Shown here: positions 12,745 through 23,994 of the stretch, one piece after another
Numbering within the stretch: the first letter of the stretch is position 1
Layout of the letters: the number at the start of each line of letters is the position of its first letter
NCBI RefSeq assembly: GCF_022376445.1
Contig: NW_025955053.1
Span: 1 to 64,000, forward strand
Source of the DNA: Fomitopsis serialis
Lineage: Eukaryota > Basidiomycota > Agaricomycetes > Polyporales > Fomitopsidaceae
Direction: 5' to 3'
DNA length: 64,000 nucleotides
Made by a program: the position numbers and the translations under genes
Notes under the pieces: model-generated
What the model was told of the DNA's origin: nothing
What the model saw: only the letters and a program-made list of their open reading frames with translations
The model's database searches: none

Positions 12745-13295
12745 GGAATCAAACCATTCGTCCGGCGTGATCGAGAGCGCCATGGTCGATCGCGAAGGCC
12801 ACGCCGCGACAGTCCGGACAGCGAGGCTGACATGGTTCGAGTTCAAGCTAGGGCGAAATCCGGGGGCTGGTGTATCCTGCGTGGTCAGCCTCGCTCGTAT
12901 AAGAAGCCTGCTTGCTTGCCTAGAGCCGTTGTCGCACTTCTCTTCCTCTCCACCATCCCGGACCCCCGCCCACGGCCGGCCAGGTAGCCCCACCATTTGG
13001 CGAAGAGCTGTCGCGGTTGTTCCACGACGCACGCAGGTGGCTGCTCTTGGTAGGCGATCCAGGCAACGCCATCGCCTACAGAAATACCGTTGTGACGGGA
13101 CGTCGGCTTACTTGGGTTGCACGGTCTTGTCTGCTGTGTGGTGTTGTGCCTTACTGTAGGGTAGCGTAGTTCTCCGGGGCAGGGGTTGTGCTCGACGTTG
13201 TCGTATGGACCGTCCGGGCGCGCATCTCATCGTGATCTTGGAGTCCGGTACCTCCTTTGCCCAGGCGGGGAGGGAAGCTAAGACGCGCCCAATCT
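12745..13295 (-). repeat. Dispersed GC-rich repeat, copy 1
   Basis: Reverse-complement copy of the element also found at 41733-42440 and 42945-43665. All copies start with GCGTCTTAGCTTCCCTCC, continue through a block ending in GAGATGCGCGCCCGGAC and a block around TCTCTAGGCGATGGC, then a TATA-like stretch followed by an inverted repeat (GCGAGGCTGAC ... GTCAGCCTCGC; here 12821-12831 and 12884-12894). I see no conserved open frame and no clear terminal repeats. Approximate limits only. Confidence 0.75.
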
Positions 13296-13670
13296 CGCAG
13301 TAGACAGCACACGCCGTCAGTCTCATGCGCAATTCCAAGGCCTTCAAGAGCCTCCCATCACGCACCTGAGGAAGACAACGCATCGGTATTATCATCGCGG
13401 GACCTATCAGCTCATAACGGTGCACATGACTCACCTTGTTGATGCAAATCCGCGTATACGTTCCGAATAGCAGACGCACAGAAATAATGCTGACGGACTA
13501 GCAATACATGGTAGCAGACGCATAAGTAGTACATGGGTGGTTTATGCGCCTGTAGATGTAAGTGATACATAAAGCGAATAGCACGAAAGCATACCACGGA
13601 GAGACACGGTCCAGCCGCTTCTTTCAACTAGTCTTTTCCAATCCAAAAACACGACCACCGTCGATGTTCA

Positions 13671-14798
13671 TCACCAGCCGCCTCCATGCCATCCTGGAGC
13701 AGCGATGCGATCGAATGCCACATCGCCCTTCACCCAACGGCCACTACGGCCCTCTCCAAACGGCCCTGCACTCGCTGCGACACCGAGACAGACCACGTCC
13801 CCCGCCTTCTCGCGTTTCGACGACGGTTCCGTGTGACGATCTGCCTTCTTGTATTTCGTCGGGTCGCCGATGCACACGACGCCCCAGCCGTCGTCCAACC
13901 CATGCTCATCCGGGCTGTCGATTACATAGACTGCATCGCGGTACGAGCGGCGGTCTCCCGCCTTGCGCGGCCCCTGCACGGGCTGCGCGATCACCTCGTC
14001 GTGGCTCTGGGAGCTCGCGGTGGTCGGGCGCCTCTCGGGTATGGTGGGCAGCACCTGCGAGAAGGGGAGCTTCTTGTCCGCGGCTGGCGTCTCGAGGAGG
14101 GGACTGTCGTCCTCTGCCTCGGAGTCGGGCTCTAGTCTCGCGGCGGAGGGGAAGACGAGCTCCGGTGGGACGCCGTCCCCGAGTTTGCGCGTCAGCCGCT
14201 GCATCTTCGCGCGGCGGATCGCTGCTTCGGACGGGATGGCGAAGCTCGGGGCGGTCGGCGAGTCGGGGACGCTGGCCTCCGTGTCGCAGTCACTGTAGGT
14301 GGATCGCCTCCTCTCGCTGTGGCCGGATCGGCTGGGCGGCGAAAGCTTCAGGAGCGGCGGGCGATGCAGCGGATCGTACGGTGTCCGCCATGCTTGCTCG
14401 CCCCGGGTCGAAGAGGACGTAGTGGGATTTATGGTGGACATCTGGGAGCGGGAAGAGTCGGCTGTGCTTGGCCGAGACGACTGACGTGCATCGTGCCCCC
14501 GAGCAGCGTGTGGCGAGGACTTGATTCGCCTATGCCTGAGCGGCGCAGAGTGTGGTTGCTCATCGGATGTCCGCGGTTGAGGCTCGATATGCAAGGTCGC
14601 TAACCCAGTTAATAGGTTACGAGGCCACGGAGGACTTGTGCGCTCACCAGAAGAACTGGCCCAATCCAGCACATGCGGTGTGCTCCCGAGCACCTGGCCC
14701 AGTTTCTTGCTGGATCGCATCAGCTGTGTTCGCTGCTTTGACGACAGGTTATTGGATGTAGGCGGAGGAGGCGGAAAGCGGACGACAGCTTGAGACAT
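13671..14798 (-). CDS. Hypothetical disordered protein, 375 aa
   Basis: Single-exon frame from ATG 14798 to stop 13671. Not recognised as a named family. N-terminus Pro-rich, followed by SSKQRTQLMRSSKKLGQVLG, which looks like a conserved short helical motif. The rest is Ser/Arg/Pro-rich and probably disordered, with a short ordered-looking segment near the C-terminus (GWGVVCIGDPTKYKK, DVVCLG) and a Gly/Trp-rich end. No TM helix or signal peptide. Coding bias (few stops, GC-rich third positions) and the full-length frame support a real gene. Function unknown. Confidence 0.75.
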   Translation of the reverse strand: MSQAVVRFPPPPPTSNNLSSKQRTQLMRSSKKLGQVLGSTPHVLDWASSSGERTSPPWPRNLLTGLATLHIEPQPRTSDEQPHSAPLRHRRIKSSPHAARGHDARQSSRPSTADSSRSQMSTINPTTSSSTRGEQAWRTPYDPLHRPPLLKLSPPSRSGHSERRRSTYSDCDTEASVPDSPTAPSFAIPSEAAIRRAKMQRLTRKLGDGVPPELVFPSAARLEPDSEAEDDSPLLETPAADKKLPFSQVLPTIPERRPTTASSQSHDEVIAQPVQGPRKAGDRRSYRDAVYVIDSPDEHGLDDGWGVVCIGDPTKYKKADRHTEPSSKREKAGDVVCLGVAASAGPFGEGRSGRWVKGDVAFDRIAAPGWHGGGW

Positions 14799-15733
14799 TG
14801 TGATTAATTAGGTACAGGTGATAGGGTAACGTTAGAGTAGGACGTGAGCAGCGTCCCTTTGCGGTTGCTGGACAGTGGGAGGACCTCTGGGGTCTGTCGA
14901 GCAGCTTGACGACGCTGTCGCTATCATATACACAGCTAGACCCTGGGGACAAAAAGACGCATACGGAAGTTCGGATCCGGGGTGAGGCGACACCTACAGC
15001 TTCCGTCGCGATCGACATGGTACGGCACAGTCCGCGAGGCAATGGTGTGACAAAAGCATGAGAACCAAGCGGCGCTCAAGAATGGAGAGGATGTGCCAAC
15101 GTTGGAGGCTTTTTGTGCATGTAGGACGTATACGTACGAGCGTCCAGCCTGGCATGTTTAGCGCCGCTTCTTCGACAGCGAAACAATAAGCCGGGTCGGC
15201 CCTCAGCGTCTTGGATCTGGCTTGGTACAGTGCCAATTGCAATTCAGAGTAAACGAGTATCAGAAACACCGTACATATCATCGAAGTGACGGGCTTACGA
15301 GACAATGGCGGAGAGCAAGAGCTATTGCCTGTGTCCAGGGTGGCTCGTGTTACATAGGTCATTCCGAGTCGGTCAACTATTGCTGTGACCCAAATCCTCC
15401 CAGTTCTATGCGGATAAGCACAGTGAGCACTTCGCACTGAATGTGTAGCTAGGAAATGTACTCACGAAATCAAGCATCCCGGGCCATCGTGTTGTATGCC
15501 AGTGAGGAGGAGGACGTGAACGTCGTGAAGCCACTTAGCCAGTACACTGATGTCAAACTTTGTTACCTGTAAGTATGTACTTACTTACGAATGAATCGAT
15601 ATTTGCTTATTTAAAGGTAGAATATTGATTATTTCAACTTGAACGCTCCGTTGTTGATTCATTGGTGCACCCCATCCGCGCAGGCTGTCCGAGCATTGAT
15701 TTCTCGCGCAACTCTGCTAAACACAATTCAGCC
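14799..15733. other. Intergenic, possible relic
   Basis: Divergent spacer between the hypothetical gene (-) and RPP1 (+). A minus-strand frame at 14994-15437 contains a short hydrophobic stretch (TVFLILVYSELQLALYQ) that may be a fragment of a membrane-protein gene, but no exon chain could be built. A local AT-rich stretch lies near 15550-15630. Confidence 0.4.
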
Positions 15734-17091
15734 ATGTTCATTGATCTGAATGTGCCAGCCCCTCAATTCTCCTCGCAACCGCAACAAGGCCAGTCGCAGT
15801 CGAAGAAGGGGAAGGGGAAACAACCCGCAGTTCCAGCGACGGTGACCTTCGCGGCAGGGCAAATATCCGCCCTTGAGAACCGTATTGATCTACTGGTTCA
15901 TTGTCAGTACTACGTATCTCTCCGGAAGAGTGTCTAATGGGTCGTGGGCAGTAGGATACACCGTCTTGGCTTTGAACCAGACAATACAGACGAAACTCGA
16001 TCCGAAGAGTCATGTCAATGTCCTGGATCCGTTGCTCTCCCAGCTGAGGAAGCGGTCTGGCCTGGTGCTGCTCAAGCGACTCACAATTGTGCTTGATGAG
16101 GAGAGCGAGAAGGGCTTTGGGCTGGTCTGTTCATACGCCAACCTTTGGTTGCCGTCTGTCTGACTCTGTACGCATCCAGACGACCCAGAACACGCCCCTC
16201 GTAACCTCCTACGACATTCTCTCTCTCCTGCCGACAACTCAAGGCAGCCTCTCTCTCGCCTGTCTCACGCACACCCTCCCGTCGCCCCTTACCACGCACG
16301 TCATCGCCCTTCCGCTCTCCCTCCCGCGCCTCCCATTCCGTCTCAAGCACACGCTCATTCGCACAGCGCTCAAGAACGGCGCAGTCTTCGAGCTATCGTA
16401 TGGAGGTGCCCTCGGCGCGGAAGCGGATGTTGGCAGCGGGCTGGGCGAGGGCGGGGCAGGCGCGAAGAGGAACTGGTGGGCCAACGCGCGCGAGGTGGTT
16501 AGGGTGACAAAGGGAAAGGGTGTGCTCGTCAGCGGGGGCGTTGTGAACGATGCAGATCTGCGCGGCGCGAGGGACGTTTCCAATCTGTGAGTCGAGTTCT
16601 TCCCGCTGCAGGGCTGAGAGCATAGCTGACGGGCACCAGCATGACTGTCGTGGGGTTGACCCCAGATGCTGCCCACCATGCGGCGACAAAGATACCTCAG
16701 TCGCTCATTTTGCGCGCACGTACGTATACCGAACCATACCCACAGCTGTCCCCTCCTAACAGACCGAACAGAGACGCGTCGGACGTATCGTGCGGTCCTC
16801 TCCGAGCCTAAAATTGTGATCCCGAACGTCCCACCTACACAGTCAAGCACAAGCATGGGCGAGCCCCAACCTGCGCAGGCGACCGACTCGACAGAAGTAG
16901 TGGCAGTCACCGGTACACTCCCTGCGATCGCTCCGCCGGAGCAGAGCGCAGAAGCAGCCGCGAAGAACGAAAATGGCAAGAGACCCCGCGACGAGGGCGC
17001 TCCTGCGACAAAAACCACTCCCACAGGAAACACCGATGACGCCGGTGGGAGGAAGCGGAAAAAGAAGAAGAGTAAGAATGCCGGGGCGTGA
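15734..17091 (+). CDS. RPP1: RNase P/MRP subunit p30 (Rpp1/Rpp30)
   Basis: Protein subunit of nuclear RNase P and RNase MRP, needed for tRNA 5'-end maturation and rRNA processing. Exons: 15734-15902, 15952-16124, 16180-16586, 16640-16719, 16772-17091; the sum is 1149 nt, 382 aa. It starts MFIDLNVP, the usual start of this family. A TIM-barrel-like domain follows: LVHLGYTVLALNQTI, LKRLTIVLDEES, LVTSYDILSLLPTT, SLACLTHTL, LIRTALKNGAVFELSYGG, VLVSGGVVNDADLRGARDVSNL and VGLTPDAAHHAATKIP. A basic, low-complexity C-terminal tail ends in GRKRKKKKSKN, probably nuclear/nucleolar targeting. Four short introns in matching phases. Converges on NDC1 with a 228-bp gap. Confidence 0.93.
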
Positions 17092-17319
17092 CGAAGACTC
17101 GGTTCTCGTCGTAAGTTAGCATCATGTACCTCTCAAAACACTACAGCAATCATGAAACTGTCTGCTATCATTTGTCCTGGCGTCCACGACAGCATATCTC
17201 CTGCCCCTGCCCAATAATGATCTATACAACGATCTCCAACGAAGGTTTGATTACACAGTGGTCCTTGTCCCAGTGAGAGAGCACGACCGATTACTAGTCT
17301 ACCGATTGACGATTCATGT

Positions 17320-20191
17320 TCATGCGTAGTCCACATAACCCTGTAGCTTCTGTGCAATTCGTGGCGGGAACTTGAACGCAGCAAGCTTGTCACCGAACGT
17401 CCTCGCGATCTGACCGACACCGCTCTTGACAGCTGCGAGGCAACAATCAGCAATCACGGCTTGGGTGCCTTCGAACGGATGACCCACCATCACCGACCTC
17501 GCCCAACACCTCACCCGCTCTAGCGACCTCTGTCGCGAGACGCTCCTTCTGCGCGAGCTCTTTCACAGGCAGCTGTTGAATGTCTTCTTCTGTGAGGGGA
17601 ACGTGCAGCTTGTTGACCTCGGCCTGGTACTCCTCGATGGCGCTGAGGAAAGACAGCAGTGCCTCGAGGATCTTCGGAATGTCTCGCTGGACGACGCCAT
17701 ACCGGTCTTCGGTCAACGATGCACAGACGAGATGGCACAGCACTAGTCAACCCCGAGTCAGCACAGGCCCGCCACGACAGAACGCATACTCACCACTGAT
17801 GACAAGGGCATCCAGCCTCCTGTTCGGCAAGGACATCTCCACCTTACGGTTCACCCGCTCCCTCGTCCACCAATGGCCCACGTCCCCCGCGAGCGCGAGC
17901 ACCGGCTGCGGCGCACGGCTCTTCACGACGGCGCCCAAGCCCTCCTGCCACCTGCCCCGCGTCTCCTCAAGCAGGCCGACGACACGCTCCTCGCTCTTCT
18001 GCACGGCCTCAACTGCGCGCTCCGCGGACGGGCTCGCGTGCATGACGGAGCGGAAGAGCTCGGGGATGTGTGAAGCGGCGTCGTCCGCGGTCGTCGCGAC
18101 GGCGGTGGAGAGCGGGCCGTCGGACGCGAGCGTGTCGAGCGCGGCGCGCAGCGGGGAGGTGGGCGAGCCTTTGAGGATGGGTGCGCGGATGAGCTGGGTC
18201 GCCTTGGCGGGGAGTGGTGTGGCGGGCTTGGGTGGCGCAGGCGCCGCTGCTGCTGAAGATGGGACGGATCAGTGTCACGGTGAGTAAAGAGAGAGTGGCG
18301 CCTTACCTGCAGGCGCCGCCTCTCCTTTCCGCAAGAAGAGTTGGTAGTCCTTTCCAAGCGTCAGGAGCGATTCGCGGCAGAGGCACGTCCACAAATTCGG
18401 GTTGTATTTCTGATCCGCGAATAATGCCGAGCGGCGTGCACCCGCAGCCGGTGAGTCCTCACTGGCAAAGTGGTTCAATTCTGCGTAGGCAAACTGCTTG
18501 AAGAAGCCGTCTGTGGAGGTGATGCCCGAGACGAGCGTAAGCGCCGGGTCCGCCGTGGCCTGCGCCACGGTGACAGTCTGTCGTAGGTCAGTAAGAGAAG
18601 CCTCAAGCGAAAGGAAAGATGGTCGACATACCTCGTCCAACGGGCTCTCTGCAAACTCCCAACATGCAGCGGTGGTCACGCCGACGAAGAATGTCCGCCA
18701 CACGAGTGACCAGTTGCGGACGAGTAGCGTGATTGTCCACGGCCCTCTCAGGAAGTGCGCAGTGAAAGGCCGGATAAACTGGGAAGCGTATGGCAGAGCA
18801 TAGACGAGAGGCAATGCTATCGATCGCACAAGCCCGAAGAGGACGGTGTATCCGATGGTCGAGAGGCCGACGAACAGCCCGATGGTGATGAGCGTGGTTA
18901 CTACTCTTGCGAGGCGGAACGGGTACTTCTCTGGCGCGTCTGACTGCGGAGTGACCTGAGCAATGGAAGTAGAATAAGCAGATATGGAGACCATACCTCT
19001 GCGGGGATCTGTGTCCAACGGACGGCAAATCGATCCAGCAGTACCGTGCGCAAGAGGTACGTGAACGCTAACGTGATCTGGGAGAACAACATATAGAGGA
19101 CGCGTCCGTTCACATAAAATGGGTGTTTTCTAGCTGACCAGTGAGCTGTTGCACTGACAATCCCTTCTGTGGCACGTACCGTGACTTCACAAACAATGAG
19201 AATCGTGGGTGGCCACTCGGGGTCGGTTCGTAAAAGTTCGCAAGAAGCATGTGCATGGCGACGAGCGATACTCCGGAGACGAGATACGTTGCCAGAGCGT
19301 ATGTTGTACTCCGCTTCGTGAGAGCAGCACTGAGCATTTTGGATGGAGATGAGGCTGGTGTTGATGTTGCTGAGAAATGATGAGTTTGGCATATACTGAC
19401 TTGGACGAGCAAGAAGAGATACGTTCTTGTTGGCCGCCACCTCTAGAATGCCACCAATCATGATACGAAGCCCATACACAAGCACAATCAGGAAGTATGG
19501 AAGTGCGGGCGTTGCTGTCCAGCTCACTACTCTTTACCCCGGCTGAAGCCTGCGTGCCACACGGGGTCACCAAAGCTTCAAGACGTGTAATGCAAGGCTG
19601 GGGAGCATCCTGAAGGCTTGACAGTAATGCACACAACCATAGACAGCCCCAGTGTGCTTTGCACCGGCGCACGGAGTACCAAGATGACGCCTCGCTGAAG
19701 TCGGGCCACGCAACATCCGGGATTGGGGCGTCGGGACACCAAGACAAATCCCGAATGTGCATGACCCCCCTCATGGTGGAAGAAAAGCGCGAGGAAACGA
19801 TCCTCCCCTCCCGCCACATGAGCCACACGAAAACAAATTCAGGCTCACCTGTGAGAAACCTATTCCGAACGACCAAAGCCGGCACCACCCCCAATAGCCA
19901 GATAAAAGCGGCTTGCGTCAACGTCAACGGTGATATACAGTCGACCAGCGATCCCCAGAGTCCTAGATGCGCGAAACCGCCTTGGCTCCAATTTGACCAG
20001 ACGTTGGCGAGGGCCCAAGAGTACAATAGAGAGGGTGCAAGAATGTTGTACAGCAAGCGGTGCCGTAGCACGCCTTTTACAAGTGGTTCGTAAGTCTGCG
20101 TTGCTGGGGGTACTGCCGGAGCGGATCGTGTTGAGAGGGTAGAAGTAATGGCACGCATGGGCGTGGACGGTCTTGCAGCGCCATTCGACAT
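17320..20191 (-). CDS. NDC1: Nucleoporin NDC1 (pore membrane protein)
   Basis: Integral protein of the nuclear pore membrane, also used for spindle pole body insertion in fungi. Exons (complement): 19849-20191, 19180-19354, 18997-19129, 18632-18955, 18307-18577, 17794-18252, 17494-17742, 17320-17432; the sum is 2067 nt, 688 aa. The N-terminal half has several TM segments (LLYNILAPSLLYSWALANVW, AAFIWLLGVVPALVV, YALATYLVSGVSLVAMHMLL, a segment in FAVRW-flanked exon 18997-19129, and VVTTLITIGLFVGLSTIGYT). The C-terminal soluble part contains RYGVVQRDIPKILEALLSFL and ends KFPPRIAQKLQGYVDYA. The first intron (19355-19848, 494 bp) is unusually long; a hydrophobic frame inside it (about 19400-19521) could be an extra exon in phase. 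The next-to-last intron is only in frame with a donor at 17493. Confidence 0.88.
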
Positions 20192-20588
20192 GCTGTGCGT
20201 TCGTCGTGCAAATCGCCGTCAAGCCTTTCCGAATAGCAGTAGGGAGCCTGTTCTCCGTGGATATATGATGGTTGACGAGGACGAGCTGGACAGAGTCGAA
20301 GGTCTCAAGATCTCAAGATCTCACCGTTTGCCACACCGCGCGTGTATGTTCGAAGGCACGTGATCGCTACAGCCTGTACACGTATGTACTGCGAGCCTCC
20401 CCTTCTAATTCTGCATCAGTTCCAGGAGGCTACATACATTGCACTGGTGCGTACGATGGTATACATAACATGGGATCCACATTGCATTATTGACTGTGCA
20501 GCTAAGAGTACGGTTCAAGTTCGTAACACTGGCATGGTAACTCGAAGGCTGAAAACTCAAAACAGTTCGATGCCGCACGAAACACCTC
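20192..20588. other. Upstream region of NDC1
   Basis: Between the NDC1 start and the 3' end of the next minus-strand gene. No exon seen. Confidence 0.4.
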
Positions 20589-21665
20589 CTAAACATCCAC
20601 ATCTACCTCCATGCGCGAATGCATCGCAGGTATTGTCATGCCCTCGATGCCGAATGTGACCTCCGTCTCATCCATAGAAAGCTCGCTGAGTTTCCTCTTC
20701 AGCACCCGAGCCACACCGGCGTGACGACCATGCACGGGCGCGACCACCGCAGGTTTGATCGCCTTGGGTCCGGGAGTGGGCAGCTTGGCTGTAAGACTGT
20801 CCTCCGCGGCCTCCGAGTCGTGCATCAGCCTGCGCCTCTTCGGAGTCGACGTCGTGAAGACGTTTATAGGCCGGCCACTCAGCACGGTGCGAGACCCAGT
20901 ACGTCCACGGGCGATATTAATGTTCGGGTGGATGCCCTGCAGCACGGGCTTGGGGATCCTCTGGCTCTGGGCTCTGAGGACCTTCGGCTTGGCACGTGCA
21001 TAAGAGCGGGCAGCCACGACGTTGTCGGACTGGGAGCGCATCATCGCACGCGCCGGAGGACGTGCAGGGCTCTCGCGGAAGAACGCCTCGGGGTCGAAGC
21101 GACGCTTCTTGTGCAGCGGCTCGATGGCGACGTCCTCGTCCACCTCTTGGAGAGCATCCAGCGCCGCGTTCGTCGTAGACGTATCCGCCCTGTTAGCCAG
21201 CGGCGAGACCGGGCTCTCCAGCCTCCCCCCAGCTCTGGCGTACGCCGGCAGAGACTTGACGGGCTTCGGCGTCTCGGGGGTGCCGTCGTCCGTGCGGATC
21301 CCGACGAGGCGCTCGATCTCGTTGCGGATGTACGCGTCCGGGCGCGTCGGCCTGATGTCGATCTGCAGGGCGCGCGGCAGCTTCGCGTTGAGCGTGTGCG
21401 CGACGAGCGCGAGCTCGAGGCGGTCCATGGTGAGCAGGTCCGCGTGGCAGCAGAAGGGCACGACGGTCAGCGCCGTGATGACCACCGCGTCCTCCTCCTG
21501 GTCCTCGTTCTGCAGGGCCACGCATGCGGGGCGCGGGAGGGGCAGGTCCTGCATCTGCGGAGCGGCCGCCGCGTCGTATTCGTGCCGGCGGCGCTTGCGC
21601 AGGAGCTGGGGGAGCGGTTTGAGGATGTGCGACAGGAATCGCTGCACTTTGGGCGTCTGGGGCAT
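20589..21665 (-). CDS. Hypothetical basic, probably nuclear protein
   Basis: Single-exon frame ending at 20589. I prefer the ATG at 21665 (358 aa), which has A at -3 and opens with MPQTPKVQRFLSHILKPLPQ; the frame stays open to an earlier ATG at 21815 (408 aa). Not recognised. It has basic clusters (RKRRRH, HKKRRFDPEAFF, TPKRRRLM, RVLKRKLSELS) resembling nuclear localisation signals, a probably folded region around residues 60-125 (AVVITALTVVPFCCHADLLT, LVAHTLNAKLPRALQIDI), and a disordered, acidic C-terminus. The long plus-strand frame 20619-21680 is its shadow. Confidence 0.72.
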   Translation of the reverse strand: MPQTPKVQRFLSHILKPLPQLLRKRRRHEYDAAAAPQMQDLPLPRPACVALQNEDQEEDAVVITALTVVPFCCHADLLTMDRLELALVAHTLNAKLPRALQIDIRPTRPDAYIRNEIERLVGIRTDDGTPETPKPVKSLPAYARAGGRLESPVSPLANRADTSTTNAALDALQEVDEDVAIEPLHKKRRFDPEAFFRESPARPPARAMMRSQSDNVVAARSYARAKPKVLRAQSQRIPKPVLQGIHPNINIARGRTGSRTVLSGRPINVFTTSTPKRRRLMHDSEAAEDSLTAKLPTPGPKAIKPAVVAPVHGRHAGVARVLKRKLSELSMDETEVTFGIEGMTIPAMHSRMEVDVDV

Positions 21666-22238
21666 CTTGTATGTGTATGAGACCACGGTGAGAGCAAAGG
21701 ATAGGTGGGACAGAATAGCAACGGGACGAGGGTACGCAGGTTGTACAGGCTCGCCCGCGATGCGCAAGTTTGATTCCAGACCGTGGTGATACCCGGGAAG
21801 GTCAGCCTTATTCATTAGATGGCGGGCAATAGGCGAATTCCCGTCCTAGTTGTTCGAACAGTGTAGTGTACCGGTGTACAGATGGCATTCCTCACCCTAG
21901 GTGATCGAAGTACATTAATATTCCCTCCAGCAGTGACATCATAGGAAGTAGGTTTTGGAGGCAGTTAACCGTCCTGCTCACGAACAAGCATCGTATGAGT
22001 CCAGTGATCTACAGTCGTCATGAATCGAATACCTAGTCAGCCCCATCTCTCTTTGTATGCATAACGAGATCCACATTACAAACCTTTTGACATGAAGATC
22101 AAAAATGCACCGTGCGCGCAGGTGCTGCTAAGTCAACGTTTGATGAGGGTATTATACATTGAACATTCTATCGTCTAAGCCTTTATTTATATGGTTCATA
22201 CATCGGTTGTTGCTTCACACTGACAAGGCACCCGTGCA
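21666..22238. other. Intergenic, no gene recognised
   Basis: Upstream of the basic hypothetical gene and downstream of the peroxiredoxin gene; AT-richer than the neighbouring coding DNA. No exon seen. Confidence 0.45.
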
Positions 22239-22984
22239 TCACAGAGCAGCCAGAACGGCGTCGGCACCGGAGACGGTGACCTCCGATCCAGGCTCGACCT
22301 GGGGCAAACGGATCAGCCACGGCGCGCAAGGCAGAGCACTCGAAATGGACACTCACCTCGACGTACTTCACCTTGAGGTCGTCGAGGATGACTGCGTAGC
22401 GGTCAGTCCGGATGCCGAAGCCAATGGCCGAGAGATCCTTGTCGAGACCGATCGATTTGGACCACTTGGCATCTGCGTCCGAGAGGGCAAGGATCTGGGT
22501 TCCGGACGTCAGCCAAGACGGCACAGGTGAGGATCGGAGGTGTGGTGGTGAGTACCTTGTCCTTGAGGCCCACGGCACGCGCCCAGCCGCTCATGACGAA
22601 CGGGTCGTTCGCCGCGACGACGGCGATGACATCGACGCCCTTCGCCTTGAACTGGTCGTACTTCTCGAGGTAGGGCGGGAGGTGGTTCACATGGCATGTC
22701 GGCTGTGGGACCGGTCAGTGGGACTGCGGGGGATGCGGGGGACAGCACTGACGGTAAAGGCGCCGGGGACGGAGAAGATCACGACCTTCTTGCCCTTCCA
22801 GTCGTCGGTCGAGAGCTTGGTGGCTGTGAGCGGGGGGACGGTTTAGCAGTCGAAGACGGCACGACGTGACAACGGAGTACTCACGGATACCACAGGCGGA
22901 GGCGTCATCGAGCTCGGGGGTGTACGCGATGTACGAGAACGTGCCCGAGGGGACGGCGTCGCCTGCCTTGATCGTGGGGGCCAT
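22239..22984 (-). CDS. Ahp1-type peroxiredoxin (Prx5 family)
   Basis: Thiol peroxidase reducing H2O2 and alkyl hydroperoxides, usually with thioredoxin as reductant. Exons (complement): 22885-22984, 22753-22823, 22556-22702, 22357-22494, 22239-22298; the sum is 516 nt, 171 aa, the normal family length. The active site reads VPGAFT-PTCHVNHLP with the peroxidatic cysteine at residue 60, split by an intron just before it. A second cysteine at residue 31 (DDASACGI) sits where yeast Ahp1 has its resolving Cys31, so a 2-Cys mechanism is likely. Further blocks: GVDVIAVVAANDPFVMSGWA, WSKSIGLDKDLSAIGFGIRT, RYAVILDDLKVKYVEV. Homologs include fungal allergens of the Asp f 3/Mal f 2 group. No obvious targeting signal; cytosol or peroxisome possible. 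Confidence 0.95.
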
Positions 22985-23994
22985 TGCGGGTGATGCAGAG
23001 GTGCGGTGCGAGGCGGCTGAGCACGGGCGATGGATGAGAAAGGGTGATGCGACTTGCCTCGGTCCTAAGGGGGCGTTTTAAGGCGTTCGATGTACGGTCA
23101 TGTGATGGGTCCCGAAGGTTAGTAAAGGGCTGTCAAGGTTTGGGGAAGAAAGCAATCACGCAGCGGTCATGGCTTCCGACACCAGGGCAACATACGACGC
23201 ACCATCTGGTTCTGCGGTTCTGACGAGCTGGGCGGCGAGATAATCAATCCGCTCGTGCTATCGCCCTGTGTCGCGCCTGCGTCCTCGTCCCGGGCACCCA
23301 CAGACGGGCGGGCGATACGCTCTGATTGGGACCGTGGAAAGACCGTGACTGCCTCGTAAGCAGGGAGAATCGCACCATCGCGCTTCGATGCGTGACTGGG
23401 GTGCGCAGCTCGTCTGCAGGACCGCTTCCGCCGACGTCTCGAACGCGGACGTACGGCGATGCATGCGCAGGTTATGGCCGACCGCACGAGACGCGTGGGA
23501 CGACGTCCGACGACGGGTCTGACACGGTCACGTGTGCTCATTAACAAGCGCGCTTGGCGCCCGGTGGACCGGCGTAGGCGGCGAGGCGAGATGGCGACAT
23601 CGTCGTCCGATGTGCCCTCGTCATTGCGCTGAGCAATGCACGGTTGGACCATCATCCGACTGTCTGGGGCTGCGCCTACTCCGCCTGATTTCTCTGCCCA
23701 CTGGACCCACAAAGGGGCAGAATTTGATGAGCATGGCGCGGCATGCACGTGAAAGATCAACGGGCACTACATTGAATTACGAGAACCTCGTATGGATCCA
23801 ATTCTACTACCAGGGATGTAAAGCGGAGTCTAGTCTAGATGCGCAGTCTAAGTAATCTTTGAAAGAACGAGAGGATGATGCTACAGGATACTATCTACCA
23901 TGCCAGGAATGCATTACGTTCTGCGTGGAAATGGTCATGCAAGTGATGTGGTCGATACAAATGTCCAGATGGTCTCGTTCCGTGCTGCGCCAAT
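22985..23994. other. Intergenic, no gene recognised
   Basis: About 1 kb between the peroxiredoxin start and the MFS stop. A 197-residue minus-strand frame (23167-23760) has a composition typical of chance frames and no motif, so I do not call it. Confidence 0.4.

Noticed and set aside
19187..20191. Continuous 334-residue minus frame beginning with the NDC1 N-terminus
   Set aside because: Its second half runs through the first intron of NDC1 and out of frame over the next exon; a GTGAGC donor at 19848 ends the real exon.
20619..21680. 353-residue plus-strand open frame
   Set aside because: Exact antisense shadow of the basic hypothetical gene on the minus strand; Arg-rich composition caused by GC-rich codons.
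23167..23760. 197-residue minus-strand frame
   Set aside because: No motif, no splice partners, chance-like composition.
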